From Herbaspirillum sp. alder98 (GTDB taxonomy: Bacteria; Pseudomonadota; Gammaproteobacteria; Burkholderiales; Burkholderiaceae_D), in assembly GCF_020179755.1 (NCBI RefSeq), contig NZ_JAIUCY010000001.1:496001-560000 (forward strand): a stretch of 64,000 bases of DNA, written 5' to 3'. Under the pieces are notes generated by a model that had not been told where the DNA came from, ran no database searches, and worked only from the letters and a program-made list of their open reading frames with translations. A program made the position numbers and the translations under genes. Shown here one piece after another: positions 9,216 through 18,719 of this stretch (position 1 is its first letter; the number at the start of each line of letters is the position of its first letter).

Positions 9216-10106
9216 TCATTTATTCTTTTGCTGCGCAAACAGCGCATCGAGCTTTTGCTCGAACGAGTGGTAATCGATGCGATCGTAGAGCTCCATGCGG
9301 GTCTGCATGGTGTCGACCACATTCTTCTGCGTGCCGTCGCGACGGATCGCGTTATAGACATTCTCGGCAGCACGGTTCATGGCGCGAAACGCCGACAACG
9401 GATACAGCACCAGCCCGACATCGGCGCCCTTCAATTCGTCCACGGTAAACAACGGCGTCGATCCGAATTCTGTGATGTTGGCCAGGATCGGCACCTTCAC
9501 TGCATTGGCAAACTGCTTGTACATCTTGAGGTCGGTGATGGCTTCCGGAAAGATCATGTCGGCGCCCGCCTCGACACAGGCGACAGCGCGCTCGATGGCG
9601 GCCTCCAGGCCTTCGACGGCGAGCGCATCGGTGCGCGCCATGATCACGAAATTGTCGTCGGTGCGGGCATCGACGGCGGCCTTGATGCGATCGACCATCT
9701 CTTGCTTGCCGACGATTTCCTTGCCGGGACGGTGACCGCAGCGCTTGGCGCCGACCTGGTCTTCGATATGCATGCCGGCGGCGCCGAACTTGATCATCGA
9801 CTTGACCGTGCGCGCTACGTTGAAGGCCGAGGCGCCAAAACCGGTGTCGACATCTACCAGCAACGGCAGGTCGCAGACATCGGTGATGCGGCGCACGTCG
9901 GTGAGCACGTCGTCCAGGTTCGAGATGCCGAGATCGGGCAAGCCCAGCGAGCCGGCGGCGACACCGCCGCCGGACAGGTAGATCGCGCGAAAACCGGCGC
10001 GCTTGGCCAGCAGCGCATGGTTGGCATTGATGGCGCCGATGATCTGCAGCGGCGACTCTTCCTTGACGGCCTGGCGCAACGCAGCGCCCGGTGAATGAAT
10101 AGCCAT
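9216..10106 (-). CDS. prpB: 2-methylisocitrate lyase
   Basis: 296 residues, isocitrate lyase/PEP mutase superfamily TIM barrel. It cleaves 2-methylisocitrate to succinate and pyruvate, the last step of the methylcitrate cycle. The signature loop [12 protein letters not shown] with the catalytic Cys is present, as are VDVDTGFG (metal-binding Asp) and [12 protein letters not shown]. Length fits PrpB (about 295). It is the first gene of the prpBC unit, directly behind a consensus sigma-54 promoter, and divergent from prpR. Confidence 0.96.
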   Translation of the reverse strand: MAIHSPGAALRQAVKEESPLQIIGAINANHALLAKRAGFRAIYLSGGGVAAGSLGLPDLGISNLDDVLTDVRRITDVCDLPLLVDVDTGFGASAFNVARTVKSMIKFGAAGMHIEDQVGAKRCGHRPGKEIVGKQEMVDRIKAAVDARTDDNFVIMARTDALAVEGLEAAIERAVACVEAGADMIFPEAITDLKMYKQFANAVKVPILANITEFGSTPLFTVDELKGADVGLVLYPLSAFRAMNRAAENVYNAIRRDGTQKNVVDTMQTRMELYDRIDYHSFEQKLDALFAQQKNK

Positions 10107-10151
10107 GGTGTGCCTTGTGATGAGTGAATGGTGAATGTTGCGGGTGGTATT

Positions 10152-10166
10152 GCAACGGTCGTGCCA
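10152..10166 (-). promoter_or_regulatory. Sigma-54 (-24/-12) promoter of prpBC
   Basis: On the minus strand the sequence reads TGGCAC-N5-TTGC, an exact match to the RpoN consensus with the GG and GC dinucleotides at the required spacing. It would start transcription about 35 nt upstream of the prpB ATG. The divergent gene encodes the sigma-54 activator PrpR. Confidence 0.88.
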
Positions 10167-10290
10167 TCAACAGCGGGAGCGCCTGACCCAGAGCCCATCA
10201 ATGACCCTTTCTTTTTATGAATCAATGACTTGGCATAGCAAGACAAGCTCTCGCGCCACGCGTTAGCACACCAAAATCAGCGCGCAGGGT

Positions 10291-10338
10291 GTTTCATAAG
10301 TGTTACATTTATGTTTCTCGAAACGTTACGCGAAACAT
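10291..10338. promoter_or_regulatory. Candidate PrpR upstream activating sequences
   Basis: Two adjacent dyads, GTTTCTCGAAAC (10313-10324) and GTTACGCGAAAC (10325-10336), lie next to each other with a further GTTTCAT at 10291-10297. They sit about 125-185 bp upstream of the prpB -24/-12 promoter, the usual distance for a bacterial enhancer-binding protein. They also overlap the prpR start region, allowing autoregulation. Assignment to PrpR is inferred from position and symmetry. Confidence 0.6.
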
Positions 10339-11974
10339 GTCCCGGATGAAACCGCCCTCTTCTTCGCCACGCAATCCGGCCACCGGCGACAAGCCGGTGA
10401 TCTGGACCGTATCGATCTCGCGCCTGTCTGAACTGGTGCGAGACATCACGCTGGAGTTCGACGAGGTCGCCGACATTGAGCCGATTCACCTGGGCTTCGA
10501 CGATGCGGTACGCCAACTGCGCGAACGGCTGGCCAGCGAACGTTGCGATGTGATCATTTCGGCCGGCTCCAATGGCGCCTATCTCAAGAGTCGCCTGCCG
10601 GTGCCGGTGATCGTGGTGCGCGCCAGCGGCTTCGATGCCATGCAGGCACTGGCGCGTGCGCGCAAGCTGTCGTCGCGCATCGCCCTGGTGACTTATCAGG
10701 ACGGCATGCCGGCACTGGCCGAATTCCAGCAGGCGTTCGGGCTCGATATCGTGCAGCGCACCTATGCCACCGAAGAAGATGCGCGGGCGCAGGTCAATGA
10801 CCTCAAGAATGATGGCATCGAGGTGATCGTGGGCGCCGGGCTGATCACCGACCTGGCGATCGAGGCCGGCCTGCACGGGGTCTTCATCTACTCGTCGGCA
10901 ACGGTGCGCCAGGCGTTCGAAGACGCGCTGGAACTGGCGCGACTGACGCAGCTGGAAGCGGGTCGCCTGCGGCTGGCGCCGGTGTCCGAATCGCTGCGGG
11001 CGCGCCATCATCTGAGCGACCTGCGGGGCGATTCGGCGGCGATGGAAGCGGTGCGTCAATCGATCACGCTGTTCGCCCGTTCGCCGGCCAGCGTATTGAT
11101 CCAGGGCGAAACCGGCAGCGGCAAGGAACTGGCTGCCCAGGCCATACATCGCGCCCACCCGCTCACCCAGGGCCGCCCACAGCGGCCCTTCGTGGCGGTC
11201 AACTGCGGTGCGCTGGCCGAGTCGCTGCTGGAGTCCGAATTGTTCGGCCATGAAGAAGGCGCCTTCACCGGCGCCCGCCGTGGTGGACGTCCCGGCCTGT
11301 TCGAGGCGGCCAATGGCGGCACCCTGCTGCTGGACGAAATCGGCGAGATGCCGTTGCCGCTGCAGACCCGCCTGTTGCGGGTGCTCGAAGAACGCCAGGT
11401 GATGCGGGTCGGCGGCACCCGCGCCATTGCCATCGATGTGCGCATCATCAGCGCCACCCATTGCGAGCTGGAAGCGCGCGTGCGCGAAGGACGTTTCCGG
11501 GCCGACCTGTATTACCGGCTGGCGGTGCTGCGGCTGCGCCTGCCGCCGCTGCGCGAACGCACGCAGGATCTGCCGTTGCTGGCGCAATGGTGTCTCAAGC
11601 AGGCGCTGGCGGCGCTGGACGTACGGGCGCACGCCAACCTGCATGCGGAGCTGGCGCGCTGCGCGCCGCTGCTGGGCAGCTATGCCTGGCCGGGCAATGT
11701 GCGCGAACTGCGCAACGTGATGGAACGCGTTGCATTGTGGCTGGCAGCCGAGCCGCTGCAGGCGCTTACGCCGGCCTTGCTGGTGCAACTGGCGCCCGAA
11801 TTACTAACTAATGATGCCAGCGATGCGGCGCAGTCCGAGCCCGTGGTGCTGCAGGCGCCGGACCAGGCCGAAGTGGCCGCGGTACTGCAGCGCTTTCGTG
11901 GCAACCGTGCTGCTGCGGCGCGTCATCTTGGCGTGAGCCGGACCACGCTTTGGCGATGGTTGCGGACATCGTGA
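10337..11974 (+). CDS. prpR: Propionate catabolism sigma-54 activator PrpR
   Basis: 545 residues from ATG 10337 (ATG 10346 is also possible). An N-terminal PrpR_N sensory domain (about residues 20-190), which in the family senses 2-methylcitrate, is followed by a sigma-54 AAA+ domain. The latter shows Walker A GETGSGKE, the sigma-54 contact loop GAFTGAR, Walker [10 protein letters not shown] and the R-finger region. The C-terminus is a Fis-type helix-turn-helix ([20 protein letters not shown]). It is divergent from prpBC and should activate the -24/-12 promoter there. In-frame codons back to 10289 run through the candidate operator and probably are not translated. Confidence 0.93.
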   Translation: MSRMKPPSSSPRNPATGDKPVIWTVSISRLSELVRDITLEFDEVADIEPIHLGFDDAVRQLRERLASERCDVIISAGSNGAYLKSRLPVPVIVVRASGFDAMQALARARKLSSRIALVTYQDGMPALAEFQQAFGLDIVQRTYATEEDARAQVNDLKNDGIEVIVGAGLITDLAIEAGLHGVFIYSSATVRQAFEDALELARLTQLEAGRLRLAPVSESLRARHHLSDLRGDSAAMEAVRQSITLFARSPASVLIQGETGSGKELAAQAIHRAHPLTQGRPQRPFVAVNCGALAESLLESELFGHEEGAFTGARRGGRPGLFEAANGGTLLLDEIGEMPLPLQTRLLRVLEERQVMRVGGTRAIAIDVRIISATHCELEARVREGRFRADLYYRLAVLRLRLPPLRERTQDLPLLAQWCLKQALAALDVRAHANLHAELARCAPLLGSYAWPGNVRELRNVMERVALWLAAEPLQALTPALLVQLAPELLTNDASDAAQSEPVVLQAPDQAEVAAVLQRFRGNRAAAARHLGVSRTTLWRWLRTS

Positions 11975-12191
11975 AATTATTTAGTTCAAATGAAATTGTG
12001 CGAGCGTTCTCGCCCTCCGATAATCTGCTGACTATCATTCTTGACAGCCATGCACCCCGCGCCTATCCTCGCCCGCTGTGACGCGGCCCGCTCGACCGCC
12101 GAGGTCGCAGCGAGGCGCGCAATACGATCAAACAACACGCCCACCAGCGCGTGCGCCCATCATCCACAGGCGATTCAACAACGGAGAAAGC

Positions 12192-13472
12192 ATGACCACC
12201 ACCGCCCCATCCACGGCCGGACAAACCCATCCGCAGGCCAGACGCGCGATCGTTTCATCGTCGATCGGCAATGCGCTCGAATGGTTCGACATCCTGATCT
12301 ATGGCGCCTTCGCCGTCGTGATCGCCAAACAGTTCTTCCCGACCGGTAACGAGACCGTGTCGCTGCTGCTGACCTTCGGCACCTTCGGCGTGTCGTTCTT
12401 CATGCGTCCGCTGGGCGCGGTGGTGCTGGGCGCCTATTCCGACCGCGTCGGCCGCAAGGCAGCGCTGAGCATGTCGATCATCCTGATGACCATCGGCACC
12501 GCATTGATCGCCTTCATGCCCAACTACGCCACCATCGGTTTGTGGGCACCGGCCGGCATGGCATTGGGCAAGATGATCCAGGGCTTCTCGGCCGGTGGCG
12601 AATTCGGCAGCTCGACCGCGTTCCTGGTCGAGCATGCGCCGCATCGTCGCGGCTTCTTCTCGAGCTGGCAGGTTGCCAGCCAGGGCATCAGCCTGCTGCT
12701 GGCCGCCATCTTCGGCGCCGCGCTCAACAACCTGCTGACGGCCGATCAACTGGCCTCGTGGGGCTGGCGCGTGCCGTTCGTGTTCGGCCTGCTGATCGCC
12801 CCGGCCGGCATCTATATCCGCCGTCACCTGGATGAGTCGCCCGAGTTCAAGGACGCCAGCGAGAAGACCGATGCGCCGCTGCGCGACACCTTCACCAGCC
12901 AGAAGCTGCGCCTGCTGATCGGTTCGGGCAGCGTGATCATGGCGACCGTGTCGGTCTACCTGTCGCTGTACATCCCGACCTATGCCATCAAGCAATTGGG
13001 CCTGCCGGCCTGGTCGTCGTTCGCCGCCATGTCGGTGGCCGGCATCATCATGGCGCTGGGTTCGCCCCTGGTCGGCCACTGGTCGGACAAGTACGGTCGC
13101 ACGCCTTTCATGATCGCCAGCAGCGCGCTGTTCATCGTGCTGACCTATCCGATGTTCCTGTTCCTGAACGCCTCGCCGGACTTCCTGCACCTGCTGATGC
13201 TGCAGGCCGTCATCGGCGTGCTGATGACGTTCTACTTCGCTTCGATGCCGGCGCTGCTGGCCGATATCTTTCCGGTCAAGACGCGTGGCACCGGCATGTC
13301 GCTGGCCTATAACATCGCCGTGACGATCTTCGGCGGCTTCGCCGGCCTGATCATCACCTGGCTGATCGACTTCACCGGCGACAAGCTGTCGGTGAGTTAC
13401 TTCGTCATCTTTGGCGCCACACTGAGCCTGCTGGCCAGCGTGTCGGCGCGCGTGGTACTGCGCCTGCGCTAA
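12192..13472 (+). CDS. MFS transporter, metabolite:H+ symporter (MHS) family
   Basis: 426 residues with 12 predicted membrane helices. The N-terminal SSSIGNALEWFDILIYGAFA and the loop GAYSDRVGRKAAL are signatures of the MHS branch (citrate, alpha-ketoglutarate, proline/betaine, shikimate transporters). QGFSAGGEFGSSTAFLVEHA is the conserved helix 4-5 block. GGAG lies 5 nt before ATG 12192; the frame is open to 12078 but the upstream codons lack family similarity. Located after prpR, it could import a short-chain or di/tricarboxylate, but the substrate is not readable. Confidence 0.88.
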   Translation: MTTTAPSTAGQTHPQARRAIVSSSIGNALEWFDILIYGAFAVVIAKQFFPTGNETVSLLLTFGTFGVSFFMRPLGAVVLGAYSDRVGRKAALSMSIILMTIGTALIAFMPNYATIGLWAPAGMALGKMIQGFSAGGEFGSSTAFLVEHAPHRRGFFSSWQVASQGISLLLAAIFGAALNNLLTADQLASWGWRVPFVFGLLIAPAGIYIRRHLDESPEFKDASEKTDAPLRDTFTSQKLRLLIGSGSVIMATVSVYLSLYIPTYAIKQLGLPAWSSFAAMSVAGIIMALGSPLVGHWSDKYGRTPFMIASSALFIVLTYPMFLFLNASPDFLHLLMLQAVIGVLMTFYFASMPALLADIFPVKTRGTGMSLAYNIAVTIFGGFAGLIITWLIDFTGDKLSVSYFVIFGATLSLLASVSARVVLRLR

Positions 13473-13525
13473 GTCGCCAAGTCAGCAAGTCACTACCCGC
13501 CCCGCTACCGGGGCGCCAAGTAAAA

Positions 13526-13560
13526 ATGGCCCGGCGCCAAAAGCGCCGGGCCATTTCTTT
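13526..13560. terminator. Bidirectional terminator between the MHS gene and ntrC
   Basis: A 12-bp perfect stem (ATGGCCCGGCGC / GCGCCGGGCCAT) with a 5-nt loop. A T-rich tail follows on the plus strand and an A run precedes it, giving a U tract on the minus strand. It serves both converging genes. Confidence 0.88.
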
Positions 13561-13577
13561 TAGTGTTTCCGATCGAC

Positions 13578-15062
13578 TCAGTCGTCTTCGGCGCCACCGA
13601 TGCCAAGTTCCTGGATCTTGCGCGTGATGGTGTTGCGACCGATCCCCAGGCGCACCGCCGCATCGTTCTTGCGGCCATGCGTATGCTTCAGGGCGATCTT
13701 GATCAGGGCGGCCTCGAACTGGCGTCCCAGGATATCCATCACCTCCGGCTGCTCCTGCGACAGCATCTGCGCCGCTTCGACTTCCAGCAACGAGATCCAG
13801 CTGGCGTGACTGACTTCGGCGCCATCGCCGACCGCAGGGAGCGCATGCGCCACTTGCGCCGCCGACGCCGGGGCCGACACCGTCTGCGCCGGCATTGGCG
13901 CGTGCACCCGTTCCTCGACCAGGTCCTGCGGCAGGTCCTTGACCTCGACGGTCTGGCCTGGCGCCATCACGGTGATCCAGTTGCACAGGTTTTCCAGTTG
14001 CCGCACGTTGCCGGCAAACTCCAGTTGCGACAGGAACTGCATCGCCTGCGGCGACAGGCGCTTGGCTTCGACACCCAACTGACGCGCACTCTGGTTCAGG
14101 AAATGACGCGCCAGGATCGGAATATCTTCACTGCGCTCGCGCAGGCTGGGCAGGCGCAGGCGGATCACATTGAGGCGGTGGTACAAGTCTTCCCGGAACA
14201 GGCCTTCGCGCACCCGGTGCTCGAGGTTCTGGTGGGTCGCGGCAATCACCCGCACATTGGCCTTGAGCGACTGGTGGCCGCCGACCCGATAGAAGTGACC
14301 GTCCGACAGCACCCGCAACAGGCGTGTCTGCAGATCCAGCGGCATATCGCCGATTTCATCGAGAAACAGCGTGCCGCCTTCAGCCTGCTCGAAGCGGCCA
14401 CGGCGCATTGCCTGGGCGCCAGTGAAGGCGCCCCGCTCATGGCCGAACAGTTCGGACTCCAGCAGATCCTTGGGGATGGCGGCAGTATTGAGCGCCACGA
14501 ACGGCTGGCTGGCGCGCGGGCTGTGCTTGTGCAATGCGCGCGCGACCAGTTCCTTGCCGGAGCCGGATTCACCGGTGATCAGCACCGTCACGTTCGACTG
14601 CGACAGGCGACCGATGGCGCGGAACACATCCTGCATCGCCGGCGCCTGCCCCAGTATCTCGGGCGTCTGTGCCGCCGACTGCTCGACGTCGGTTTCGCGC
14701 AGGCTCTCCTCGAGCGCACGCCGGATCAGCTCGACGGCCTTGTCGAGATCGAACGGCTTGGCCAGGTATTCGAAGGCGCCGCCCTGGAATGCCGAGACCG
14801 CCGAATCGAGGTCCGAAAATGCGGTGATGATGATGACCGGAATGCCGGGGTGCTTGGCCTTGATGGTCTGCAGCAACTCCAGGCCGGAGGCACCCGGCAT
14901 GCGGATATCCGAAACCAGGACCTGCGGCGTGCCGGTCTGCAGGGCCTGCATGGCATCGCGTGCGCTGGAAAAACTCTGCGTGGCGAGATTTTCTCGGGCC
15001 AGGGCCTTCTCGAGCACCCAGCGTATCGATTCGTCGTCGTCAACAATCCAGATTGGTTTCAT
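13578..15062 (-). CDS. glnG: Nitrogen regulation response regulator NtrC
   Basis: 494 residues. An N-terminal receiver domain (phospho-acceptor Asp52 in LVSDIRM, Lys in YLAKPFD) is followed by a sigma-54 AAA+ domain (GESGSGKE, GAFTGA, LFLDEIGDM) and a C-terminal Fis HTH (KNDAAVRLGIGRNTITRKI). NtrC activates glnA and other nitrogen-assimilation genes under nitrogen limitation. The start at 15062 is set by MKPIWIVDDDESIRW and by AGGAAAAAG upstream. It is downstream of ntrB on the same strand with a gap of about 130 bp. Confidence 0.96.
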   Translation of the reverse strand: MKPIWIVDDDESIRWVLEKALARENLATQSFSSARDAMQALQTGTPQVLVSDIRMPGASGLELLQTIKAKHPGIPVIIITAFSDLDSAVSAFQGGAFEYLAKPFDLDKAVELIRRALEESLRETDVEQSAAQTPEILGQAPAMQDVFRAIGRLSQSNVTVLITGESGSGKELVARALHKHSPRASQPFVALNTAAIPKDLLESELFGHERGAFTGAQAMRRGRFEQAEGGTLFLDEIGDMPLDLQTRLLRVLSDGHFYRVGGHQSLKANVRVIAATHQNLEHRVREGLFREDLYHRLNVIRLRLPSLRERSEDIPILARHFLNQSARQLGVEAKRLSPQAMQFLSQLEFAGNVRQLENLCNWITVMAPGQTVEVKDLPQDLVEERVHAPMPAQTVSAPASAAQVAHALPAVGDGAEVSHASWISLLEVEAAQMLSQEQPEVMDILGRQFEAALIKIALKHTHGRKNDAAVRLGIGRNTITRKIQELGIGGAEDD

Positions 15063-15191
15063 AAATAACTTTTTCCTGCGTTGGTCATAATGCTTCCGGC
15101 GCTGCAATGAACCCGCTCATCGCAGCGACAGCCCCCGGTGACGATCTTGCGTCACACTGGTTTTGGCGCGCTGCCTGCGGCAAGCATCTGC

Positions 15192-16274
15192 TCACGGCAG
15201 CGGTATTAGTATTCTGAAATCGGTACATCCCGGGCGGCTTTCGCATTCGATCACGCCCATGTGCTGTTGCACGAAAGTCTGTGCCAGCGTCAACCCGAGA
15301 CCGCTGCCTCCTTCGCGGCCTGAGACCAGCGGATAGAAGATGCGCTCCCGGATGTCGGGGGGGATGCCCGGTCCGTTATCGATGATATGCAAGTCTAGTG
15401 CCAGCCGGTATCGCACCTTGGATAGCGTCACCTGACGCAATACCCGGGTACGCAATGTCAGCTCGCCATCGCCGGCGCGAATCCGGTCTGATAAGGCTTG
15501 CGCGGCGTTGTGCACGATGTTGAGCAGGGCCTGGATCAGTTGCTCCTTGTCACCCCGGAATTCGGGAATCGAGAGGTCGTAGTCGCGCTTGATCGACAGC
15601 CCCTGCGGAAACTCGGCCACGATCAGGCTGCGCACCCGCTCGCACACTTCGTGGATGTTGACGTCGCCCACGATGTGCGGATGCCGATGCGGCGCCAGCA
15701 GCCGGTCGACCAGCGTCTGCAGCCGGTCGGCTTCCTTGATGATGACCTGGGTGTATTCGCGCAACTCTTTCAAGTGACGTTCGGGCAGTTCGAGTTCGAG
15801 CAATTGCGCCGCACCGCGAATACCGCCCAGCGGATTCTTGATTTCATGCGCCAGGTTGCGGATCAGCTCCTTGTTGGCCTGGCTCTGGTCGAACATGCGC
15901 TCTTCGCGATCGAGCTTGAGCTGCTGCACGTTTTCACGCAGCTCCAGCAGCACCGGCATGTCGGGGCTGTCGAGCGGGGTGACGATGGTGTGCACCTGCA
16001 ACGGTTCGCGGTTGGCGCGCTCCAGCACCAGGTCGAGCCGCTTGTCGGCGAACTGGTGTTCGATGGCCTGGTAGAACAGCGCCGACAGTTCGCGGCCATT
16101 GAGGAAGAGCTCGGACAGCTTCTGCTGCGACAGCACCTTGAACGAACTCTCGAGCAGGTTCTCGGCAGCGGCGTTGGCATAGACGATGCCGCCTTCGGCA
16201 TCGAGGATGATCACGGCCGACGCCAGCAGATCGAGGCCGTCGAGGGAGGGAAGATAGGGTTTCATCGAATTCAT
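15192..16274 (-). CDS. glnL: Nitrogen regulation sensor kinase/phosphatase NtrB
   Basis: 360 residues, no membrane segments, consistent with a cytoplasmic kinase. A PAS domain (about residues 10-120; ASAVIILDAEGGIVYANAAAE) precedes the HisKA domain with the phosphorylated His in NLAHEIKNPLGG. The ATPase domain has N-box NIVHNAAQAL, G1 DNGPGIP and G2 GGSGLGLTLA. With PII (GlnB/GlnK, not in the window) it controls NtrC phosphorylation. ATG 16265 is an alternative start, three codons in. A terminator separates it from glnA upstream, so it may have its own promoter or rely on read-through. Confidence 0.95.
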   Translation of the reverse strand: MNSMKPYLPSLDGLDLLASAVIILDAEGGIVYANAAAENLLESSFKVLSQQKLSELFLNGRELSALFYQAIEHQFADKRLDLVLERANREPLQVHTIVTPLDSPDMPVLLELRENVQQLKLDREERMFDQSQANKELIRNLAHEIKNPLGGIRGAAQLLELELPERHLKELREYTQVIIKEADRLQTLVDRLLAPHRHPHIVGDVNIHEVCERVRSLIVAEFPQGLSIKRDYDLSIPEFRGDKEQLIQALLNIVHNAAQALSDRIRAGDGELTLRTRVLRQVTLSKVRYRLALDLHIIDNGPGIPPDIRERIFYPLVSGREGGSGLGLTLAQTFVQQHMGVIECESRPGCTDFRILIPLP

Positions 16275-16391
16275 TGATGCGACATCGCAGGAGACTTGTT
16301 GATGAAAGGTGATCTAGCAAGAATCGAGCAAGAGCAAAGCAAGGGTGAAGCAAGTGCCGGACAAGCAGCGACAGCAAGGCGTTGCCGCATG

Positions 16392-16421
16392 AAAAAAGGG
16401 GAAGCAAGCTTCCCCTTTTTT
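16392..16421. terminator. Bidirectional terminator after glnA
   Basis: A 14-bp perfect inverted repeat (AAAAAAGGGGAAGC / GCTTCCCCTTTTTT) around a 2-nt centre. It ends the glnA transcript 18 nt after its stop codon and limits read-through into ntrBC. Confidence 0.9.
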
Positions 16422-16439
16422 GGCAGACACCGACTCGAT

Positions 16440-17855
16440 TTACAGCGAGTAGTACATGTCGAACTCGATCGGATGAGTCGTCATGCGGTAGCGGGTCACT
16501 TCCTGCATCTTCAGATCCAGATAAGCATCGATCATGCTGTCAGTGAAGACGCCGCCGCGGGTCAGGAACTCGCGGTCCTTGTCCAGGTGTTCCAGCGCTT
16601 CTTCCAGCGAGGCACAGACGGTCGGGATCAGCTTGTCTTCTTCTGGTGGCAGGTGGTACAGATCCTTGGTGGCAGCTTCGCCCGGGTGGATCTTGTTCTG
16701 CACGCCGTCCAGACCTGCCATCAGCAGGGCCGAGAAGCACAGGTATGGGTTGGCCAGTGGATCCGGGAAACGGGTTTCGATACGACGACCCTTAGGATTG
16801 GCAACGTGCGGGATACGGATCGATGCCGAACGGTTGCGTGCCGAGTAGGCCAGCTTGACCGGTGCTTCGAAGCCTGGAACCAGACGCTTGTACGAGTTGG
16901 TGCCGGGGTTGGTGATCGCGTTGAGCGCCTTGGCGTGCTTGATGATGCCGCCGATGTAGTACAGCGCGAATTCGGACAGGCCAGCATAGCCGTCGCCTGC
17001 GAACAGGTTCTTGCCATCCTTCCAGACCGATTGGTGCACGTGCATGCCCGAACCGTTGTCGCCGACCAGTGGCTTCGGCATGAAGGTTGCGGTCTTGCCG
17101 TAGGTGTGAGCGACGTTCCAGATCACGTACTTCAGGGTCTGGGTCCAGTCAGCGCGCTCGACCAGGGTCGAGAAACGGGTGCCCAGTTCGTTCTGGCCAG
17201 CGCCAGCCACTTCGTGGTGGTGCACTTCGACCGGAATGCCCAGCGATTCGAGGATCAGCGACATTTCCGAACGCATGTCCTGGAAGCTGTCGACTGGAGG
17301 AACCGGAAAGTAGCCGCCCTTGACGGTCGGACGGTGACCCGAATTGCCGCCTTCGATCTTGGCGCCGGTGCTCCACGATGCTTCTTCGGAATCGATCTTG
17401 ACGAACGAACCGGACATGTCGGCACCCCAGCGCACGCCGTCGAAGATGAAGAATTCTGGTTCCGGACCAAAGTAGGCGGTGTCGCCCAGGCCGGAGGACT
17501 TCAGGTAGGCTTCAGCGCGCTTGGCGATGGAGCGTGGATCACGGTCGTAACCCTTGCCATCGGACGGCTCGATCACGTCACACTGCAGGAACAGTGTGGT
17601 TTCTTCCATGAACGGGTCGATGTTGGCCGTGTTCGGATCAGGGATCAACAGCATGTCGGAGGCTTCGATACCCTTCCAGCCGGCGATCGACGAACCGTCG
17701 AAGGCGTGACCGGACTCGAACTTGTCGATATCGAAATGGGACACGGGAACAGTTACGTGCTGCTCTTTGCCCCGGGTGTCAGCGAAACGAAAGTCAACAA
17801 ACTTGACTTCGTTGTCCTTGACCATCTTCAAAACCTCTGCGGCCGTCCTTGCCAT
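16440..17855 (-). CDS. glnA: Glutamine synthetase type I (GSI-beta)
   Basis: 471 residues, full length for GSI. It makes glutamine from glutamate, ammonia and ATP as a dodecamer. Signatures are visible: [15 protein letters not shown] [14 protein letters not shown], the ATP-binding [16 protein letters not shown], the [18 protein letters not shown] glutamate flap region and NRSASIRIP. The adenylylation site is present as Tyr at about residue 400 in [12 protein letters not shown], so it should be controlled by GlnE. It leads the glnA-ntrB-ntrC cluster. A candidate sigma-54 promoter with NtrC-like sites lies upstream. Confidence 0.97.
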   Translation of the reverse strand: MARTAAEVLKMVKDNEVKFVDFRFADTRGKEQHVTVPVSHFDIDKFESGHAFDGSSIAGWKGIEASDMLLIPDPNTANIDPFMEETTLFLQCDVIEPSDGKGYDRDPRSIAKRAEAYLKSSGLGDTAYFGPEPEFFIFDGVRWGADMSGSFVKIDSEEASWSTGAKIEGGNSGHRPTVKGGYFPVPPVDSFQDMRSEMSLILESLGIPVEVHHHEVAGAGQNELGTRFSTLVERADWTQTLKYVIWNVAHTYGKTATFMPKPLVGDNGSGMHVHQSVWKDGKNLFAGDGYAGLSEFALYYIGGIIKHAKALNAITNPGTNSYKRLVPGFEAPVKLAYSARNRSASIRIPHVANPKGRRIETRFPDPLANPYLCFSALLMAGLDGVQNKIHPGEAATKDLYHLPPEEDKLIPTVCASLEEALEHLDKDREFLTRGGVFTDSMIDAYLDLKMQEVTRYRMTTHPIEFDMYYSL

Positions 17856-17970
17856 GCGAATCTCCTAAAACGAGGAAGTAGTATAAATTTGGATGTTGAG
17901 CCGTTTTTCTGCGACTGGATCTTTGCATTTAATACAACGGTCTTGCGCCGGAACTCAGGCGAGGATGATA

Positions 17971-17985
17971 GCAGATTCCATGCCA
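17971..17985 (-). promoter_or_regulatory. Candidate sigma-54 promoter of glnA
   Basis: On the minus strand it reads TGGCAT-N5-CTGC. The invariant GG and GC are at the correct -24/-12 spacing, with two departures from consensus (TGGCAC-N5-TTGC). The predicted leader to the glnA ATG is about 105 nt. Confidence 0.6.
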
Positions 17986-18073
17986 CCGGCCTTTCAGCCC
18001 CGGCAATAATGGAATATTTTAGGGAGCCGGGGGTGTTGGCGGTGCTCCCTTCAGTGCACGCCCTCCTACCGAG

Positions 18074-18159
18074 CGCACCAAATTATTGCATTTTCATATT
18101 TTTGAACCAATTTGATGCGATTCTGAGCACATCATTGATTTAAGCACCAAATTAGTGAA
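18074..18159. promoter_or_regulatory. Cluster of three NtrC-like binding sites
   Basis: Three GCACCA-type imperfect dyads lie at 18074-18090 (CGCACCA-N3-TATTGCA), 18103-18119 (TGAACCA-N3-TGATGCG) and 18143-18159 (AGCACCA-N3-TAGTGAA). They resemble the NtrC consensus TGCACCA-N3-TGGTGCA, each mainly in one half. They are 90-190 bp upstream of the candidate glnA -24/-12 element, the expected enhancer distance. They are also just upstream of the divergent rhodanese gene. Confidence 0.5.
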
Positions 18160-18214
18160 ATAAAACATTTAGAAAAATCGTTACATCCTTGGCATTTTTT
18201 AAATAGAGGTTTTC

Positions 18215-18676
18215 ATGACCCAGCAGCAAATTCTCGATATCGCCCAGCAACGCGGACAAAGTACGCAGACGCCTTATCGCGGTGCAGTCACGCCCGCGGA
18301 AGCGTATTCATTACTTCAGGGCAATCCTTCCATCAAGCTGGTCGATGTCCGCACCAAGGCCGAGCGCGATTGGGTCGGCATGGTCGACGTGCCGCCGCCC
18401 CAGCATTTGTTCGTACAGTGGAATCTGTACCCGGAGGGCAAACCCAACCCGCAATTCATCGCGCAGCTGCAAGCCGTGGCAAGCCCGGAAGACACGCTGC
18501 TTTTCCTGTGCCGCTCCGGAGTCCGCTCAAAGCATGCCGCGACATTGGCGAGTGAGCACGGCTACGGCAACTGCTTCGACATTCTGGAGGGTTTCGAAGG
18601 CAACAAGGATGCTGGCGGTCACCGCAAGACCGTCGAGGGATGGTGCCAGGCCGGGCTGCCGTGGCTGGGTGCCTGA
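18215..18676 (+). CDS. Rhodanese-like domain protein
   Basis: 153 residues, a single rhodanese domain. The active-site loop is CRSGVRS with the catalytic Cys, preceded by VDVRTKAERDWVGMV. Rhodanese domains carry persulfide sulfur for transfer reactions; the partner here is unknown. No signal peptide is evident, so it is probably cytoplasmic. GAGG lies 7-8 nt before the ATG. The gene diverges from glnA. Confidence 0.88.
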   Translation: MTQQQILDIAQQRGQSTQTPYRGAVTPAEAYSLLQGNPSIKLVDVRTKAERDWVGMVDVPPPQHLFVQWNLYPEGKPNPQFIAQLQAVASPEDTLLFLCRSGVRSKHAATLASEHGYGNCFDILEGFEGNKDAGGHRKTVEGWCQAGLPWLGA

Positions 18677-18719
18677 GCGGCATGATCTGAAGCGGTGCCC
18701 CGGCGCCAGCGCCCGACAC

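Noticed and set aside
10289..10336. Upstream start of prpR at 10289
   Set aside because: The extra codons run through the GTTTC/GAAAC dyads and have no family similarity; ATG 10337 or 10346 is more plausible.
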